The position numbers and the translations under genes were made by a program. A stretch of DNA of 64,000 bases from Pseudomonadota bacterium (lineage in GTDB: Bacteria > Pseudomonadota > Gammaproteobacteria > Steroidobacterales > Steroidobacteraceae). The notes beneath the pieces were generated by a model. The model had not been told where the DNA came from and made no database searches. It saw only the letters and a program-made list of their open reading frames with translations. The stretch covers positions 1 through 64,000 of the forward strand of contig JAEYUC010000024.1 in the NCBI GenBank assembly GCA_023433705.1, in the 5' to 3' direction. Shown one piece after another: positions 46,420 to 55,409 of the stretch; position 1 is the stretch's first letter; every line of letters starts with the position of its first letter.

Positions 46420-47550
46420 ATGCAAATCCTTTTCTGGGTGTCCCTGTTCCTGATCGCGTATCCGTATGCGATCTATCCGTTCGTGCTCGTGACGCTCAAC
46501 CGCGTGCTCGGGCGCGGGGCGCACGCGGGCGACGATTCGTACGAGCCGACCGTCACCGTCATCCTGCCGGTGCACAACGAGGCCCGGCGCATCGCGGAGA
46601 AGGTGCGCAACCTGCTCGAGCTCGACTATCCACACGAAAAGCTGCAGCTCCTCGTGATCGGCGATGCATGCACCGACGACACGCTCGAACGCGCGCAGGC
46701 CGCGGGCGGCGGACTCGTGGAAGTCATCCCGCTCGCGACGCGCGCGGGCAAGGCCGCGGGGCTCAATGCCGGATTGCAGCGGGCCACGGGTGAGATCGTG
46801 GTCTTCACCGATGCGGGCATCATGCTGGAGAAGCAGTCGTTGCGCCGGCTCGTCGCGCACTTCGCCGATCCGCGCATCTCCGTCGTCTCGGGCGAGGACT
46901 ACATCGAAGGGAGCGACAGCGAAGGTTTCTACGGCCGCCTCGAACTGCTGTTTCGGCGCGAGGAAGCGAAGCTGCATTCGATCGCGGGCGCGAGCGGCTG
47001 CTTCTACGGACAGCGGCGCACGACCTGCAGGCCCTTCGTGGCCGGCATGGCGCCGGATTTCCTTTCCGTGCTCGTCGCCGTCGACGGCGGCCACCGCGCG
47101 CTCGCGGAGCCCGCGGCCCGCGGTTCGATGACGGCGGCGTCCAGCCAGCGCGCCGAATTCACGCGCAAGGTGCGTACCTTCCTGCGTGGCATCACCGCGC
47201 TGTTCGGCAATGCGCGCCTGCTCAATCCTCTGCGGTTTCCGGCGTTCAGCTTCATCCTCTGGTCGCACAAGCTCATGCGCTGGCTCGCGCCGTTGCCGAT
47301 GGCGGGATGCCTCGTCGCGGCCTGGATGTTGCGGGAGCAGCCCTTCTATTTCGCGGCGTTCGTCGCGCAGGTAGTTTGCTACGCGTTCGCGGTGCTCGGC
47401 ATCCTGTTCCCGGCGATCGCCGCGCGTGTGAGCCTGATCCGCCTGAGCGCGTTCTTCGTGCTCGTCAATGCGGCCGCGTTCAAGGCGTTGCTGCTGTGGC
47501 TGGGCGGTTCGCGGCTGGAAGTGTGGGAGCCCACCCGGAGGCCCGGATGA
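46420..47550 (+). CDS. Membrane-bound family 2 glycosyltransferase
   Basis: 376 residues. One N-terminal span (FWVSLFLIAYPYAIYPFVLV), a GT-A domain (VTVILPVHNEARRI, VIGDACTDDTLE, FTDAGIMLE, SGEDYIEGSDSE), and two or three C-terminal spans (~285-365). The usual acidic pair before the acceptor helix appears as MAPDF, keeping one Asp. The QRAEFTRKVR segment stands where processive enzymes have QRxRW. This is the build of chain-extending surface-polysaccharide transferases. It overlaps the next gene by ATGA. Confidence 0.87.
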   Translation: MQILFWVSLFLIAYPYAIYPFVLVTLNRVLGRGAHAGDDSYEPTVTVILPVHNEARRIAEKVRNLLELDYPHEKLQLLVIGDACTDDTLERAQAAGGGLVEVIPLATRAGKAAGLNAGLQRATGEIVVFTDAGIMLEKQSLRRLVAHFADPRISVVSGEDYIEGSDSEGFYGRLELLFRREEAKLHSIAGASGCFYGQRRTTCRPFVAGMAPDFLSVLVAVDGGHRALAEPAARGSMTAASSQRAEFTRKVRTFLRGITALFGNARLLNPLRFPAFSFILWSHKLMRWLAPLPMAGCLVAAWMLREQPFYFAAFVAQVVCYAFAVLGILFPAIAARVSLIRLSAFFVLVNAAAFKALLLWLGGSRLEVWEPTRRPG

Positions 47551-48680
47551 CGGATCGCGCGATCCGCGTCCTGCACCTGCGCGATTCGCCGTGGATCGAC
47601 GGGCCGGGAAGAACGATCTTCGATACGGCGACGCATCTCGATCCACGCCGGATCGAGTACCACGTCGGCGCGTTCATTCCCGCGGGCAGGGTGGACGAGC
47701 ATCCGCTCGTGAACTCGCTGCGCGCGGCCGGCGCCTCGGTGCACCAGCTCACGGATCGCGGTGGGTTCGACGAGGAACTCGTCGCGCAGATCGTCGCGTT
47801 GATCGACGAACTGAAGATAGACGTGCTGCACAGCAGTGAATTTCGCTCGAATTTCATGGCGCTGCTCGCGCGGCGCCGGCGGCCCGTGAAATTGGTGGCC
47901 ACCGTGCACGGCTGGATCGCCAACGACCTGCGCGGGCGCGTCTACCGCGTGATCGACAAGGTGCTGCTGCGCTCCTTCGATGCCGCGATCTTCGTGTCGG
48001 AAGCCACGCGGCGCCTGATTCCGCGCTGGTGGCTGCGCGGGCGACACACGCAGGTCTTGCACAACGGCCTGGTGCTGGAGAAGTACGGACGTGAGACCGT
48101 TTCCGCGCCACGCAGACCGCTGAATCTCGACGACGTCACCCTGCTCAACGTCGGCCGCCTCTCACCCGAGAAGGGGCAGGACCTGCTGTTGCAGGCGATC
48201 GCGCCACTCGCGAAACGTTATCGTGGACTCAATCTCAAGTTCGCGGGAACGGGGCCCGAAGAAGGGCGCCTGCGTGCGCTCGCACATTCGCTCGGCATCG
48301 GCGACCGTGTGCACTTTCTCGGTTACATTCAGGACATGCCGGCGTTGTACGCGGACGTGGACCTGCTCGTGCAGAGCTCGCTGACGGAGGGCCTCCCCAA
48401 CGTCATCGTCGAGGCGGCGTACCTGCGCGTGCCCATCGTGGCGACTCGCGTGGGAGGCACCGCCGAGGTCATCGAGCATGGTGATAGCGGCTGGCTCATC
48501 GAACCCGGCGACATCGGCGCGATCCGCTCCGGCATCGAGACGTTCCTCGGGCGCGCGGACGAATTCGTGGCGATGGCCGAGCGGGCCAGGAGCCGGATCG
48601 TCGAAGGGTTTTCGATCTCGGTTCGCACGGAGCGCCTCTCGGAGTTCTACGAGCGGATCTGTCCGGTCGCGCGGCGATGA
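47547..48680 (+). CDS. Family 4 glycosyltransferase
   Basis: 377 residues. GT-B fold: N-terminal RVLHLRDSPWIDGPGRTIFD, a donor-binding half with LLNVGRLSPEKGQDLLLQAI, FAGTGPEEGRL, and the retaining-GT motif SSLTEGLPNVIVEAAYLRVP. It adds a sugar to the growing EPS unit. ATGA overlaps tie it to the GT2 upstream and to the ligase gene downstream. Confidence 0.9.
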   Translation: MTDRAIRVLHLRDSPWIDGPGRTIFDTATHLDPRRIEYHVGAFIPAGRVDEHPLVNSLRAAGASVHQLTDRGGFDEELVAQIVALIDELKIDVLHSSEFRSNFMALLARRRRPVKLVATVHGWIANDLRGRVYRVIDKVLLRSFDAAIFVSEATRRLIPRWWLRGRHTQVLHNGLVLEKYGRETVSAPRRPLNLDDVTLLNVGRLSPEKGQDLLLQAIAPLAKRYRGLNLKFAGTGPEEGRLRALAHSLGIGDRVHFLGYIQDMPALYADVDLLVQSSLTEGLPNVIVEAAYLRVPIVATRVGGTAEVIEHGDSGWLIEPGDIGAIRSGIETFLGRADEFVAMAERARSRIVEGFSISVRTERLSEFYERICPVARR

Positions 48681-49990
48681 AACGCCCGGCGCAGGACGGC
48701 TCGTTCATCTACGGCTGGTTGCTCCTGGCGCTGTTCCTGGAGTACGCGCGACCGGCGAGTTTCTTCCCGTTCCTCAACATTCCTTTCTTCTACAGCGCTG
48801 TTCCGCTGTTGCTGTTCGCCGCGTCGCTGTTCACGCCCGGATTGCGCAGCGCGAAGGAGGCGTTCGCGGACAAGCAGGCGAAATGGATCTTCGCGTTGCT
48901 CGGCGTCGTGCTGCTGTCGATGCTCATCTTCCGGTCCTACGCCATCGCCGTATTCACGTCGGTGCTCGGCTACGTGATGTTGTTCGTCGTCATTTCGCGG
49001 GTCTGCACGAGCTGGGAACGGATTCGCGGCGTGGTCAAGATGTTGCTGTTCGCGCACGTATTCCTGCTCGCGATGAATCCGCAGGTGCTCCTCGATCCGA
49101 GCAAGCGTCAGTACATCACCGGCGCGACCTTCCTCGGAGACGGCAACGATTTCGGACTGTCGATCTGCCTGTTGTTCCCGCTGGGCATCTGGCTGGTCCA
49201 GACCAGCCCCTCGAAGTTCGGCAAGTTTCTCAATGGCACGGTGCTGGTGCTGTTGCTGTTCGCGATCATCGCCTCGCAATCGCGCGGCGCGACGCTCGGC
49301 ATCGGCGCCACTTTCGTCTTCCTCTGGTGGTGGAGTCGATACAAGGCCATCGGCGCGGTGGCGATCGCGGTCGTCGCGGTCGGTGTTCTCGCGCTGGCGC
49401 CCTCGGCCTACACGGACCGCATGAGCACCCTGTCGAATCCGACCGACGGTTCGGCGAAGGGCCGCATCGACGCGTGGAAAGCGGGCATCGGCATGGGCGC
49501 GCACAGCCCGATCGTCGGCGTGGGCGCGGGGCATTTCGGGCCGCGCTGGGGAAAGACCGCGCATTCGACGTACGTGCTGGCATTCGGCGAGCTCGGGATT
49601 CCAGGCTTCATCTGCGTCCTCGCCATCGTGATCGGAAATGTGCGCTCGACGATGGACCTGCGGGCCCGCATTCGCGCGGCGCACCCGCCGCCGGAGGAGC
49701 CGCAGGAGAAACCCGCACCGCGTGGCCGGAAGGCCAGGGTAAACGAGCCGCCACGTGTGCTGACAGAGCCGGAGCGAGTCTCCCAGGCGCTGCTGTTTTC
49801 GGCGGCCGCGATGATCGGATTCGCCGTGGCCGGGGCATTCCTCTCGGCGACTTACTACCCGCACCTGTACGTGCTGACGGGCCTGATGCTGAGCGCACGC
49901 ATGCTCGCGTCCGGAGCTACCGGAATTCCGGTTCGCGCCCCCGAGGGTTCGCGATTCGCGATGCGGCGCGCGCCATCGCCGCCGAACTAG
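48677..49990 (+). CDS. O-antigen ligase-like protein, exosortase-system O-glycosylation ligase type
   Basis: 437 residues with about ten membrane spans. A Wzy_C-type region holds SQSRGATLGIGATFV, and the large periplasmic loop DRMSTLSNPTDGSAKGRIDAW contains a conserved Arg/Asp-rich stretch. The later HSPIVGVGAGHFGP and HSTYVLAFGELGIPGF have the His residues typical of ligases. It matches TIGR03097-type O-glycosylation ligases of XrtA loci, which may put glycan on exported PEP-CTERM proteins or polymerise the EPS. A long charged cytoplasmic insert lies near 345-380. It is convergent with the methyltransferase gene, overlapping by four bases. Confidence 0.88.
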   Translation: MKRPAQDGSFIYGWLLLALFLEYARPASFFPFLNIPFFYSAVPLLLFAASLFTPGLRSAKEAFADKQAKWIFALLGVVLLSMLIFRSYAIAVFTSVLGYVMLFVVISRVCTSWERIRGVVKMLLFAHVFLLAMNPQVLLDPSKRQYITGATFLGDGNDFGLSICLLFPLGIWLVQTSPSKFGKFLNGTVLVLLLFAIIASQSRGATLGIGATFVFLWWWSRYKAIGAVAIAVVAVGVLALAPSAYTDRMSTLSNPTDGSAKGRIDAWKAGIGMGAHSPIVGVGAGHFGPRWGKTAHSTYVLAFGELGIPGFICVLAIVIGNVRSTMDLRARIRAAHPPPEEPQEKPAPRGRKARVNEPPRVLTEPERVSQALLFSAAAMIGFAVAGAFLSATYYPHLYVLTGLMLSARMLASGATGIPVRAPEGSRFAMRRAPSPPN

Positions 49991-50805
49991 TCGGGACGGC
50001 GGAAAACCAGCAGGTTGCCGTATGACGGTCCGCCGAAGCGGACGAAGCGATACCAGAAATTGTTGATCGCGTGGACCAGCAGGCGCAGCGGTCTCCACGG
50101 CAGGATCATGTAGATCTCCGTGAGCTGCCCGGCGCGGCGCTGCTGCAGCTCGAGGCCGTGTTTCCCGAATTCGCGGATCAGCCAGGGGATGTCGGCCTGG
50201 CGTGTCATGAGCCTGCCGGTCGGGTGCGGCTCCCAGAACTCGAGGCCCGCGGGTGTCGCGATCACTTCGCCGAGGTCGCGGCCTAACAACTTCTTGAGCG
50301 TGCGCAGGAACCAGGCCTGCGGCGAGCGCACGTTGCCCTCGCTGATGACGGCGATGCCGCCGGGCTTCACGATGCGCGCCAGCTCGGAGACCGCCTTGGT
50401 CACATCCGGAACGTGCATGAGCACTCCCCAGCACAGGACACGGTCCGCGCTCGCGGTGGGTAACTCCAGCGCGGTGAGATCGGCCTGGCGGAATTCCATG
50501 CGATCGGCGAATCCCGCGGCCTGCGCGTCCCGGCGCGCGTGCTCGAGGATCGCGGCGGAAAAATCGAGGCCGAGCACCCGGTAACCGCGCCTGGCGAGGT
50601 GCAGGGACTTGGTCGCCGAGCCGCAGCCGCCGTCGACCACGGCGAGCTCGTCGGGCGGACCGAAGACCTTCGCGATGTCGTCGAACGCGAGGTTGTAGAA
50701 GCGGTCGTTTTCGCTGGTGCGGAACTGACGCTGCCAGTCCGCATGGATGTCCATCGCCTGCAGCGTGGTTTTCGGTTCCTTCCTGGCTTCTGCGTCTAGG
50801 TTCAT
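49987..50805 (-). CDS. Class I SAM-dependent methyltransferase
   Basis: 272 residues. SAM motif I is VVDGGCGSATKSLHLARRG (~55), followed by VLGLDFSAAILEHARR and motif post-I ASADRVLCWGVLMHVPD. The C-terminal part is longer than that of minimal enzymes. It is the last gene of the minus-strand part of the EPS locus. It probably methylates a sugar or a lipid carrier; the target is not known. It overlaps the O-glycosylation ligase end-to-end by four bases. Confidence 0.87.
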   Translation of the reverse strand: MNLDAEARKEPKTTLQAMDIHADWQRQFRTSENDRFYNLAFDDIAKVFGPPDELAVVDGGCGSATKSLHLARRGYRVLGLDFSAAILEHARRDAQAAGFADRMEFRQADLTALELPTASADRVLCWGVLMHVPDVTKAVSELARIVKPGGIAVISEGNVRSPQAWFLRTLKKLLGRDLGEVIATPAGLEFWEPHPTGRLMTRQADIPWLIREFGKHGLELQQRRAGQLTEIYMILPWRPLRLLVHAINNFWYRFVRFGGPSYGNLLVFRRPD

Positions 50806-50847
50806 GGTCGTTTTCCCTGACTGACCTCGATAGTTTGACAGGAGTGC

Positions 50848-52026
50848 TCAGCGAATTCCCAGACGGCGGCCCCATTCGAGTCTTGCCGGCGCGAAATCCC
50901 CGGGCCGTTCGAGCTCGAAACGGGTGCGTGGGCCGAACGGATTGAGGAACGCGGCGAGGGCCCGCAGGCGGCCCGGGTGCGATGGCGGCAGGTTGAGATG
51001 CCCGCGCGACCGAAGCAGTTGCAGGAGCAAGGCATCGAGATCGCCGGCCAGCCAGCGCGAACGCACGCCCACGCGATACGCCGGCGCCGCGGTGAGCGGC
51101 TGGCCGGCCGCGATGGCGGCGGCGATGCCCGGGAAGTCCACGCCCGCGTCGACGGCGAGCTGCAGTGATCCCCAGAACCTGCCGTTGATCTCCATGAGGC
51201 GCAACGAACCGTCGCGCCGGTCCTGCTTGAATTCGACCATCGCGACGCCGCGCCAGCCGATCGCGCGCAGCAGCTTCGTGGCGTGTTCCGCGGCGACGGG
51301 ATCCACGGCGGCGCTCTCGCACAACACGCTCACCCCGCCCGAGGGAGGCTTCTCGCGCACGCGCCGGTGCGCGAACGTCGCGACGGGGTTGCCGCGGTCG
51401 ATCGCCACGAACACGCCGACGCCGGGTCCCTCGATGCGCTCCTGGAGCAGTACTGGATAGACGGCCGTCGGCAGGCCTTCGAGAGACCTGCGCAGGCTCG
51501 CCGCGTCGTGCGCATACGCGACGCCGGTCGAGACCCAGCCGCCGGGCGTGCGGACGCGCGAGCGGGCGGGCTTCACGACGATCGGAAACGGCAGCGCAGG
51601 CGCGTCGGCGATGCCCTGCGCTGCCGACGACGCGACGACGGTACGGGGAACCGGAATTCCGAGCGTCCGCGCCAGGCCGATCACGTGCGACTTGTCGGCG
51701 GCGTTTGCCACGGTCGCGGCATCGGGAAACGGGATGTGGGCGGCGAGCCGCTCCTGGTGCGCGGTGACGAGCAGCGTGGTCACCTCGGTCATCGGCAACA
51801 CCACGTCGATGCGCTGGCGTTCGACGCTGCGCGCGAGCGCGTCGACGAATCCATCCGAATCGACGGCCGGATCAGGGTACGACTCGAAGGCGCGCGAATG
51901 GCGCGACACGGATGCGAGCGAAGGGTGCGCGACGCCCGCCGTCACGACCTCGTGTCCGCGCGTTCCGAGCGCCCGGACCGCGGCGAGCGCCGAGCGCGTG
52001 TCGCTATCCGTGACGAGGATGCGCAT
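50848..52026 (-). CDS. ATP-grasp ligase-like protein
   Basis: 392 residues. An N-terminal Rossmann-like preATP domain (MRILVTDSDTRSALAAVRAL) is followed by an ATP-grasp core: ADKSHVIGLARTLGIPVPRT, PFPIVVKPARSR, LLQERIEGPGVGVFVA and the metal-binding MEINGRFWGSLQLAVDAG. This is the CarB-like short type often found in EPS loci, joining an amine and a carboxylate. It lacks any recognisable partner domain. The N-terminus overlaps the deacetylase gene by 23 bases. Substrate unknown. Confidence 0.87.
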   Translation of the reverse strand: MRILVTDSDTRSALAAVRALGTRGHEVVTAGVAHPSLASVSRHSRAFESYPDPAVDSDGFVDALARSVERQRIDVVLPMTEVTTLLVTAHQERLAAHIPFPDAATVANAADKSHVIGLARTLGIPVPRTVVASSAAQGIADAPALPFPIVVKPARSRVRTPGGWVSTGVAYAHDAASLRRSLEGLPTAVYPVLLQERIEGPGVGVFVAIDRGNPVATFAHRRVREKPPSGGVSVLCESAAVDPVAAEHATKLLRAIGWRGVAMVEFKQDRRDGSLRLMEINGRFWGSLQLAVDAGVDFPGIAAAIAAGQPLTAAPAYRVGVRSRWLAGDLDALLLQLLRSRGHLNLPPSHPGRLRALAAFLNPFGPRTRFELERPGDFAPARLEWGRRLGIR

Positions 52027-53095
52027 CGATCTTGGGGACGGACCGCGCGACCGGAGCGCGGCGCAGGCGGTTGAAGATCATGAGGATCGCGCACAGGAAA
52101 TCCGGCATCGTGCCGGTCGCGCCCTCGTGGACATTGATCCGGGGTAGTTTGAGCGGATCGCGCACGTCGCCGAGGTAACCCTTGTCGGTCGTGAAGCCGA
52201 GGCGATACCCGGCCGCGCGCGTTAGCCGGATGACGGCCTCGTCGTAGTTGCCGTTCGGATAACCGATCGACTGCGCAGGCGAGCCCACTGCCAGCGCGAT
52301 GCGCCGGCCGGCTTCGCCGAGCTCGTGCGCGGCCTGCTCCTCCGCGAGTTTCGTGAGCGGCGTGTGCGAGCAGCCGTGCGAACCGACGTCCACGCGCGTG
52401 CCGCGCGTGAGCGCCGCGACCTGGTCCCAGTTCATGAACTGGTCGTCGCCGAGATTCACCGCGTCTTCGCCCAGCGACGCGCGTACGCGCTCTTCGATGG
52501 CCGCGATCTCCGATTGCGGGCGAGCCTTGAGAGTATCGACTGCCTCGCGAATGATCCGGCGCTGATCCGCCGCGGCGCGCGCACCGAGATCGGCCACGCC
52601 GAGCGTGCGCTCCACGAGCGCGCGGGACTCGTGCCCGCCACGCGTCGCCAGGTACATGAGCCGCGAAAGCCGTTCCTGCCAGAAGCAGTCCTGGCCGCCG
52701 ATGTAGTCGGTCGCAACGAAGACGACCGCGGGCACCTGCTGCTCGCGCAGGATCGGCAGCGCGTGCTCGAAGTTGTCGCGCCAGCCGTCGTCGAAGGTCA
52801 CGACGCAGCTACGCGGCGGCAGTTCGCGCCCGGCCTCGAGGCTTTCCGCGAGCTCGCCGATCGACAGGATCCGGAAATGGCGGCGCAGGAATGCCATCTG
52901 GCGCGCGAAGGTTTCCGGACGCACGCAGATGCTGTCGGCCGAAAACGTGTCCGCGCCCGCTGGCAGCACGCGGTGGTACATCAGGACGAAGCCCCTGCGG
53001 CGAAAACGGAGGGACGCCATCACCCAGAGCAGGCCCGAGTAGTAGAGCGCGTTTGCGATGAAGCGGCGGCCGTGCCTGCGCAGGAAACCGGTCAT
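52004..53095 (-). CDS. Polysaccharide deacetylase family protein
   Basis: 363 residues from the ATG at 53095 (MTGFLRRHGRRFIANALYYS). NodB-like motifs are VLMYHRVLP, CVVTFDDGWRDNF (metal Asp pair), DVGSHGCSHTPLTKL and IGYPNGNYDEAVIRL. It is a second deacetylase in the locus and lacks the DUF3473 extension of the one at 36776. A membrane-like hydrophobic stretch near residues 15-30 may anchor it. It overlaps the aminotransferase gene upstream by ATGA and the ATP-grasp gene downstream. Confidence 0.88.
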   Translation of the reverse strand: MTGFLRRHGRRFIANALYYSGLLWVMASLRFRRRGFVLMYHRVLPAGADTFSADSICVRPETFARQMAFLRRHFRILSIGELAESLEAGRELPPRSCVVTFDDGWRDNFEHALPILREQQVPAVVFVATDYIGGQDCFWQERLSRLMYLATRGGHESRALVERTLGVADLGARAAADQRRIIREAVDTLKARPQSEIAAIEERVRASLGEDAVNLGDDQFMNWDQVAALTRGTRVDVGSHGCSHTPLTKLAEEQAAHELGEAGRRIALAVGSPAQSIGYPNGNYDEAVIRLTRAAGYRLGFTTDKGYLGDVRDPLKLPRINVHEGATGTMPDFLCAILMIFNRLRRAPVARSVPKIDAHPRHG

Positions 53096-54333
53096 GTCGC
53101 CGCGCCGCTCAACTCGCGTGCCCGCGCGGGCGCATTCGCATGGGCCAGTGCTCGTATCCGTTCGGCGTAGCCGTCGGGACAGAAGCCGTGGGTGGGCAAC
53201 GTCATTATCTGCGAGGCGACCTGGCGCGCGCCGGGCATTGCGTCCCGCGGCGAGCGCAGCTGCGCCGCGACCTCGGGAACGTCGCACAGCGCGAGTGGAT
53301 AGGAAGTCGTCGCGCCGATGCCGGCCGCGTCGAGCGCGGCGATGAACGCATCGCGCGCGGATGCATCGGTCACTCGCAACGGGAAGCGCACCCATGCGGG
53401 CTCGGCGTCGGCAGCGATGGCGGGCAGCTCGATGCCGGGCGCGCCCTCGAGCGCGGCGCGCAGCGTCGCGGCCTTCGCGGCGCGGTCGGCCGCGATCGCA
53501 TCGAGGCGCCGCAACAGTTCCACGGCGACACCCATCTGCGGGGCGCTGAGCTTCGCAATCGGATAACGCTCCTCGTACGCCGTGCGACCGAGGCCGAGGA
53601 AGGGCAGGGAACGGATGGCTCCATACAGCGCGGGGCGCAGGCACAGCGCGTAGATGGGTAGTTTGATGACGTTGCCGAGCGTCTCCGCGAACGTCGAGTC
53701 CGGCAGCGCGTCCATCGACGCGCCGATCGCATCGGCGACCCGATCCTCGCGGCATACGATCGCGCCTCCCTGGATCGTGCAGATGACCTTGCCCTTGTCG
53801 AAACTGTACAGGCCCACGTCGCCGAACGTGCCGACCGCGCGACCCGCGATGCGCGCACCGATGCACTGCGCGCCGTCGTCGACCAGGAAGACGCCGCGCT
53901 CGAGCGCGATCGCCTCGATTGCCGGCAGATCGTTCGGGATGCCGTAGAGATTCGCGCTCACCACGGCGAGCGCGCGGCTGAAGTCGGCCTTTTCGAGCGC
54001 GCGCGGATCCATGCCGAGAGTGCGCGGGTCGACGTCCACGAGACGCGGGCGCAATCCGGCGCGCGCGATGGACGCGGGGACCGAATAACAGGTGTACGCG
54101 GGAACCAGGACCTCGTCGCGTCGCGGGTCGTTCGCGACGGAGCGCAGGGCCTGCAGGACCAGCGTCATCGCCGCGCGGCCGGAGGCGATGGGCCAGGCAT
54201 GTGCTACCCCGGCGCGCGCGCGGATGGTGGCATCGAGCGTCGCGCGCGTGCGTCTCGCGGAGGCGCCGCGCACGAAACCGCGCGCGATCTCCGCGACGCT
54301 CATGACGGTTCCGGCGGGGGCGAGGTGGGCCAC
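53092..54333 (-). CDS. DegT/DnrJ/EryC1/StrS-type PLP aminotransferase
   Basis: 413 residues. The PLP lysine is Lys182 in SFDKGKVICTIQGG, the position of the family's SFxxxKxxxxGEGG motif, although Glu is replaced by Gln. LVDDGAQCIGA supplies the ring-stacking segment and LYGIPNDLPAIE the substrate loop. These enzymes aminate keto sugars for surface polymers. It points to an amino sugar in this EPS. An ATG at 54303 is an alternative start. The gene sits in the minus-strand operon with FemAB and glycosyltransferase genes. Confidence 0.85.
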   Translation of the reverse strand: MAHLAPAGTVMSVAEIARGFVRGASARRTRATLDATIRARAGVAHAWPIASGRAAMTLVLQALRSVANDPRRDEVLVPAYTCYSVPASIARAGLRPRLVDVDPRTLGMDPRALEKADFSRALAVVSANLYGIPNDLPAIEAIALERGVFLVDDGAQCIGARIAGRAVGTFGDVGLYSFDKGKVICTIQGGAIVCREDRVADAIGASMDALPDSTFAETLGNVIKLPIYALCLRPALYGAIRSLPFLGLGRTAYEERYPIAKLSAPQMGVAVELLRRLDAIAADRAAKAATLRAALEGAPGIELPAIAADAEPAWVRFPLRVTDASARDAFIAALDAAGIGATTSYPLALCDVPEVAAQLRSPRDAMPGARQVASQIMTLPTHGFCPDGYAERIRALAHANAPARARELSGAAT

Positions 54334-54346
54334 GACTATCTACCGC

Positions 54347-55405
54347 TCAGGGAATCAGGCGCGCGATGGGCGGACCGACCAGCCTCGTCGCCCACAGCGG
54401 CAGTTTGCGCCACGCCGCGATGGCGAGGCGGTACTTCGGGTTGTCGACGTTGAGCTGCGGCATGGGCCCGCCGTCCGGGCGATGGAAGTACCAGTAGAGC
54501 TGGTGCGTATCGGCGTTCCACTTGCTCTTGAATTGTTCGGCGCCGGATTGCGAGGTCGAGCGGCCGAGGTGATACAGCTTGTGCCCGCTCTCGCAGGCAT
54601 CGCGCAGCATCTCCCAGTACAACACGTAGTTCGCGTTGAGGTGGCGCAATTCCTGGCGCGCGCCGGCCCACATGCCTTCCACCACGCCGTTGAAGTGCCC
54701 GTTGAACGCCACGGCGATGGGCGCGCCCTTGTGCATGCACGTGAACACGTCGGTGTTGTGCGGGAAGGTCTCGAGCAGCCGCTGGAAATAGCGGCGCGAA
54801 TACATCGGAGTGCCGAGGCTGCGCCACGACAGCTCGAGGATGTGGAAGAAATCGTCGAGCAGGTCGAGCCCGCCCTTGCGCACGGTGAGATCGTTCTTCT
54901 GCGCGCGGCGGATATTCGTGCGGTGCTTCGAAGCGAAGGCATTGAACAGCACGTTGGGATCGGCCGCGAGCGGCACCGTCATGCTGACCTTGCGCAGCGA
55001 CACCGGCATCGTCGTGTCGAGCGCCTCGGGACAGCGCAGCTCGAGATAATCGGCGCCGCGCGCTTCGGCGCGCGCCATCGCGTGACGCGCGAGCTCCGCG
55101 GCGGCATGCGGAGTCGCGGCCACCGGACCGCCATAGTTCATGAACGGCATCGAGCAGAGGATACGGCCGAACAGCCGGCTCTCGACGAACACCAGCGGCA
55201 GCACGCCCTGGATCGCGCCGTCTGCATCGCGCGCCGCGACGTATTCGCACGGATGGCCGAGCTCGCGCTCGTTGAGGTCCTTCCAGTCGAAGAGGTGATA
55301 GAAGGAACCGTTGTGGGCCGCGACGAAGGCGTCCCACTCGGCGCGCGATTCCGGACCGACGGGCCCGACCTTCAGTCGATTCAATGGCGGTTGCTCGGGT
55401 TGCAT
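54347..55405 (-). CDS. FemAB family protein, exosortase/PEP-CTERM-system type
   Basis: 352 residues from the ATG at 55405 (MQPEQPPLNRLKVGP), five bases after the stop of the preceding glycosyltransferase. Core motifs are SFYHLFDWKDLNERELGHP, FMNYGGPVAATP, FASKHRTNIRRAQK, YSRRYFQRLLETFP and YLYW-like YVLYWEMLRDACESG. This pattern matches TIGR03019-type FemAB proteins that accompany XrtA. FemAB folds are tandem GNAT domains that transfer aminoacyl groups from aminoacyl-tRNA or other donors. Its substrate here is unknown; EPS or exported protein is likely. Confidence 0.88.
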   Translation of the reverse strand: MQPEQPPLNRLKVGPVGPESRAEWDAFVAAHNGSFYHLFDWKDLNERELGHPCEYVAARDADGAIQGVLPLVFVESRLFGRILCSMPFMNYGGPVAATPHAAAELARHAMARAEARGADYLELRCPEALDTTMPVSLRKVSMTVPLAADPNVLFNAFASKHRTNIRRAQKNDLTVRKGGLDLLDDFFHILELSWRSLGTPMYSRRYFQRLLETFPHNTDVFTCMHKGAPIAVAFNGHFNGVVEGMWAGARQELRHLNANYVLYWEMLRDACESGHKLYHLGRSTSQSGAEQFKSKWNADTHQLYWYFHRPDGGPMPQLNVDNPKYRLAIAAWRKLPLWATRLVGPPIARLIP

Positions 55406-55409
55406 TGAT

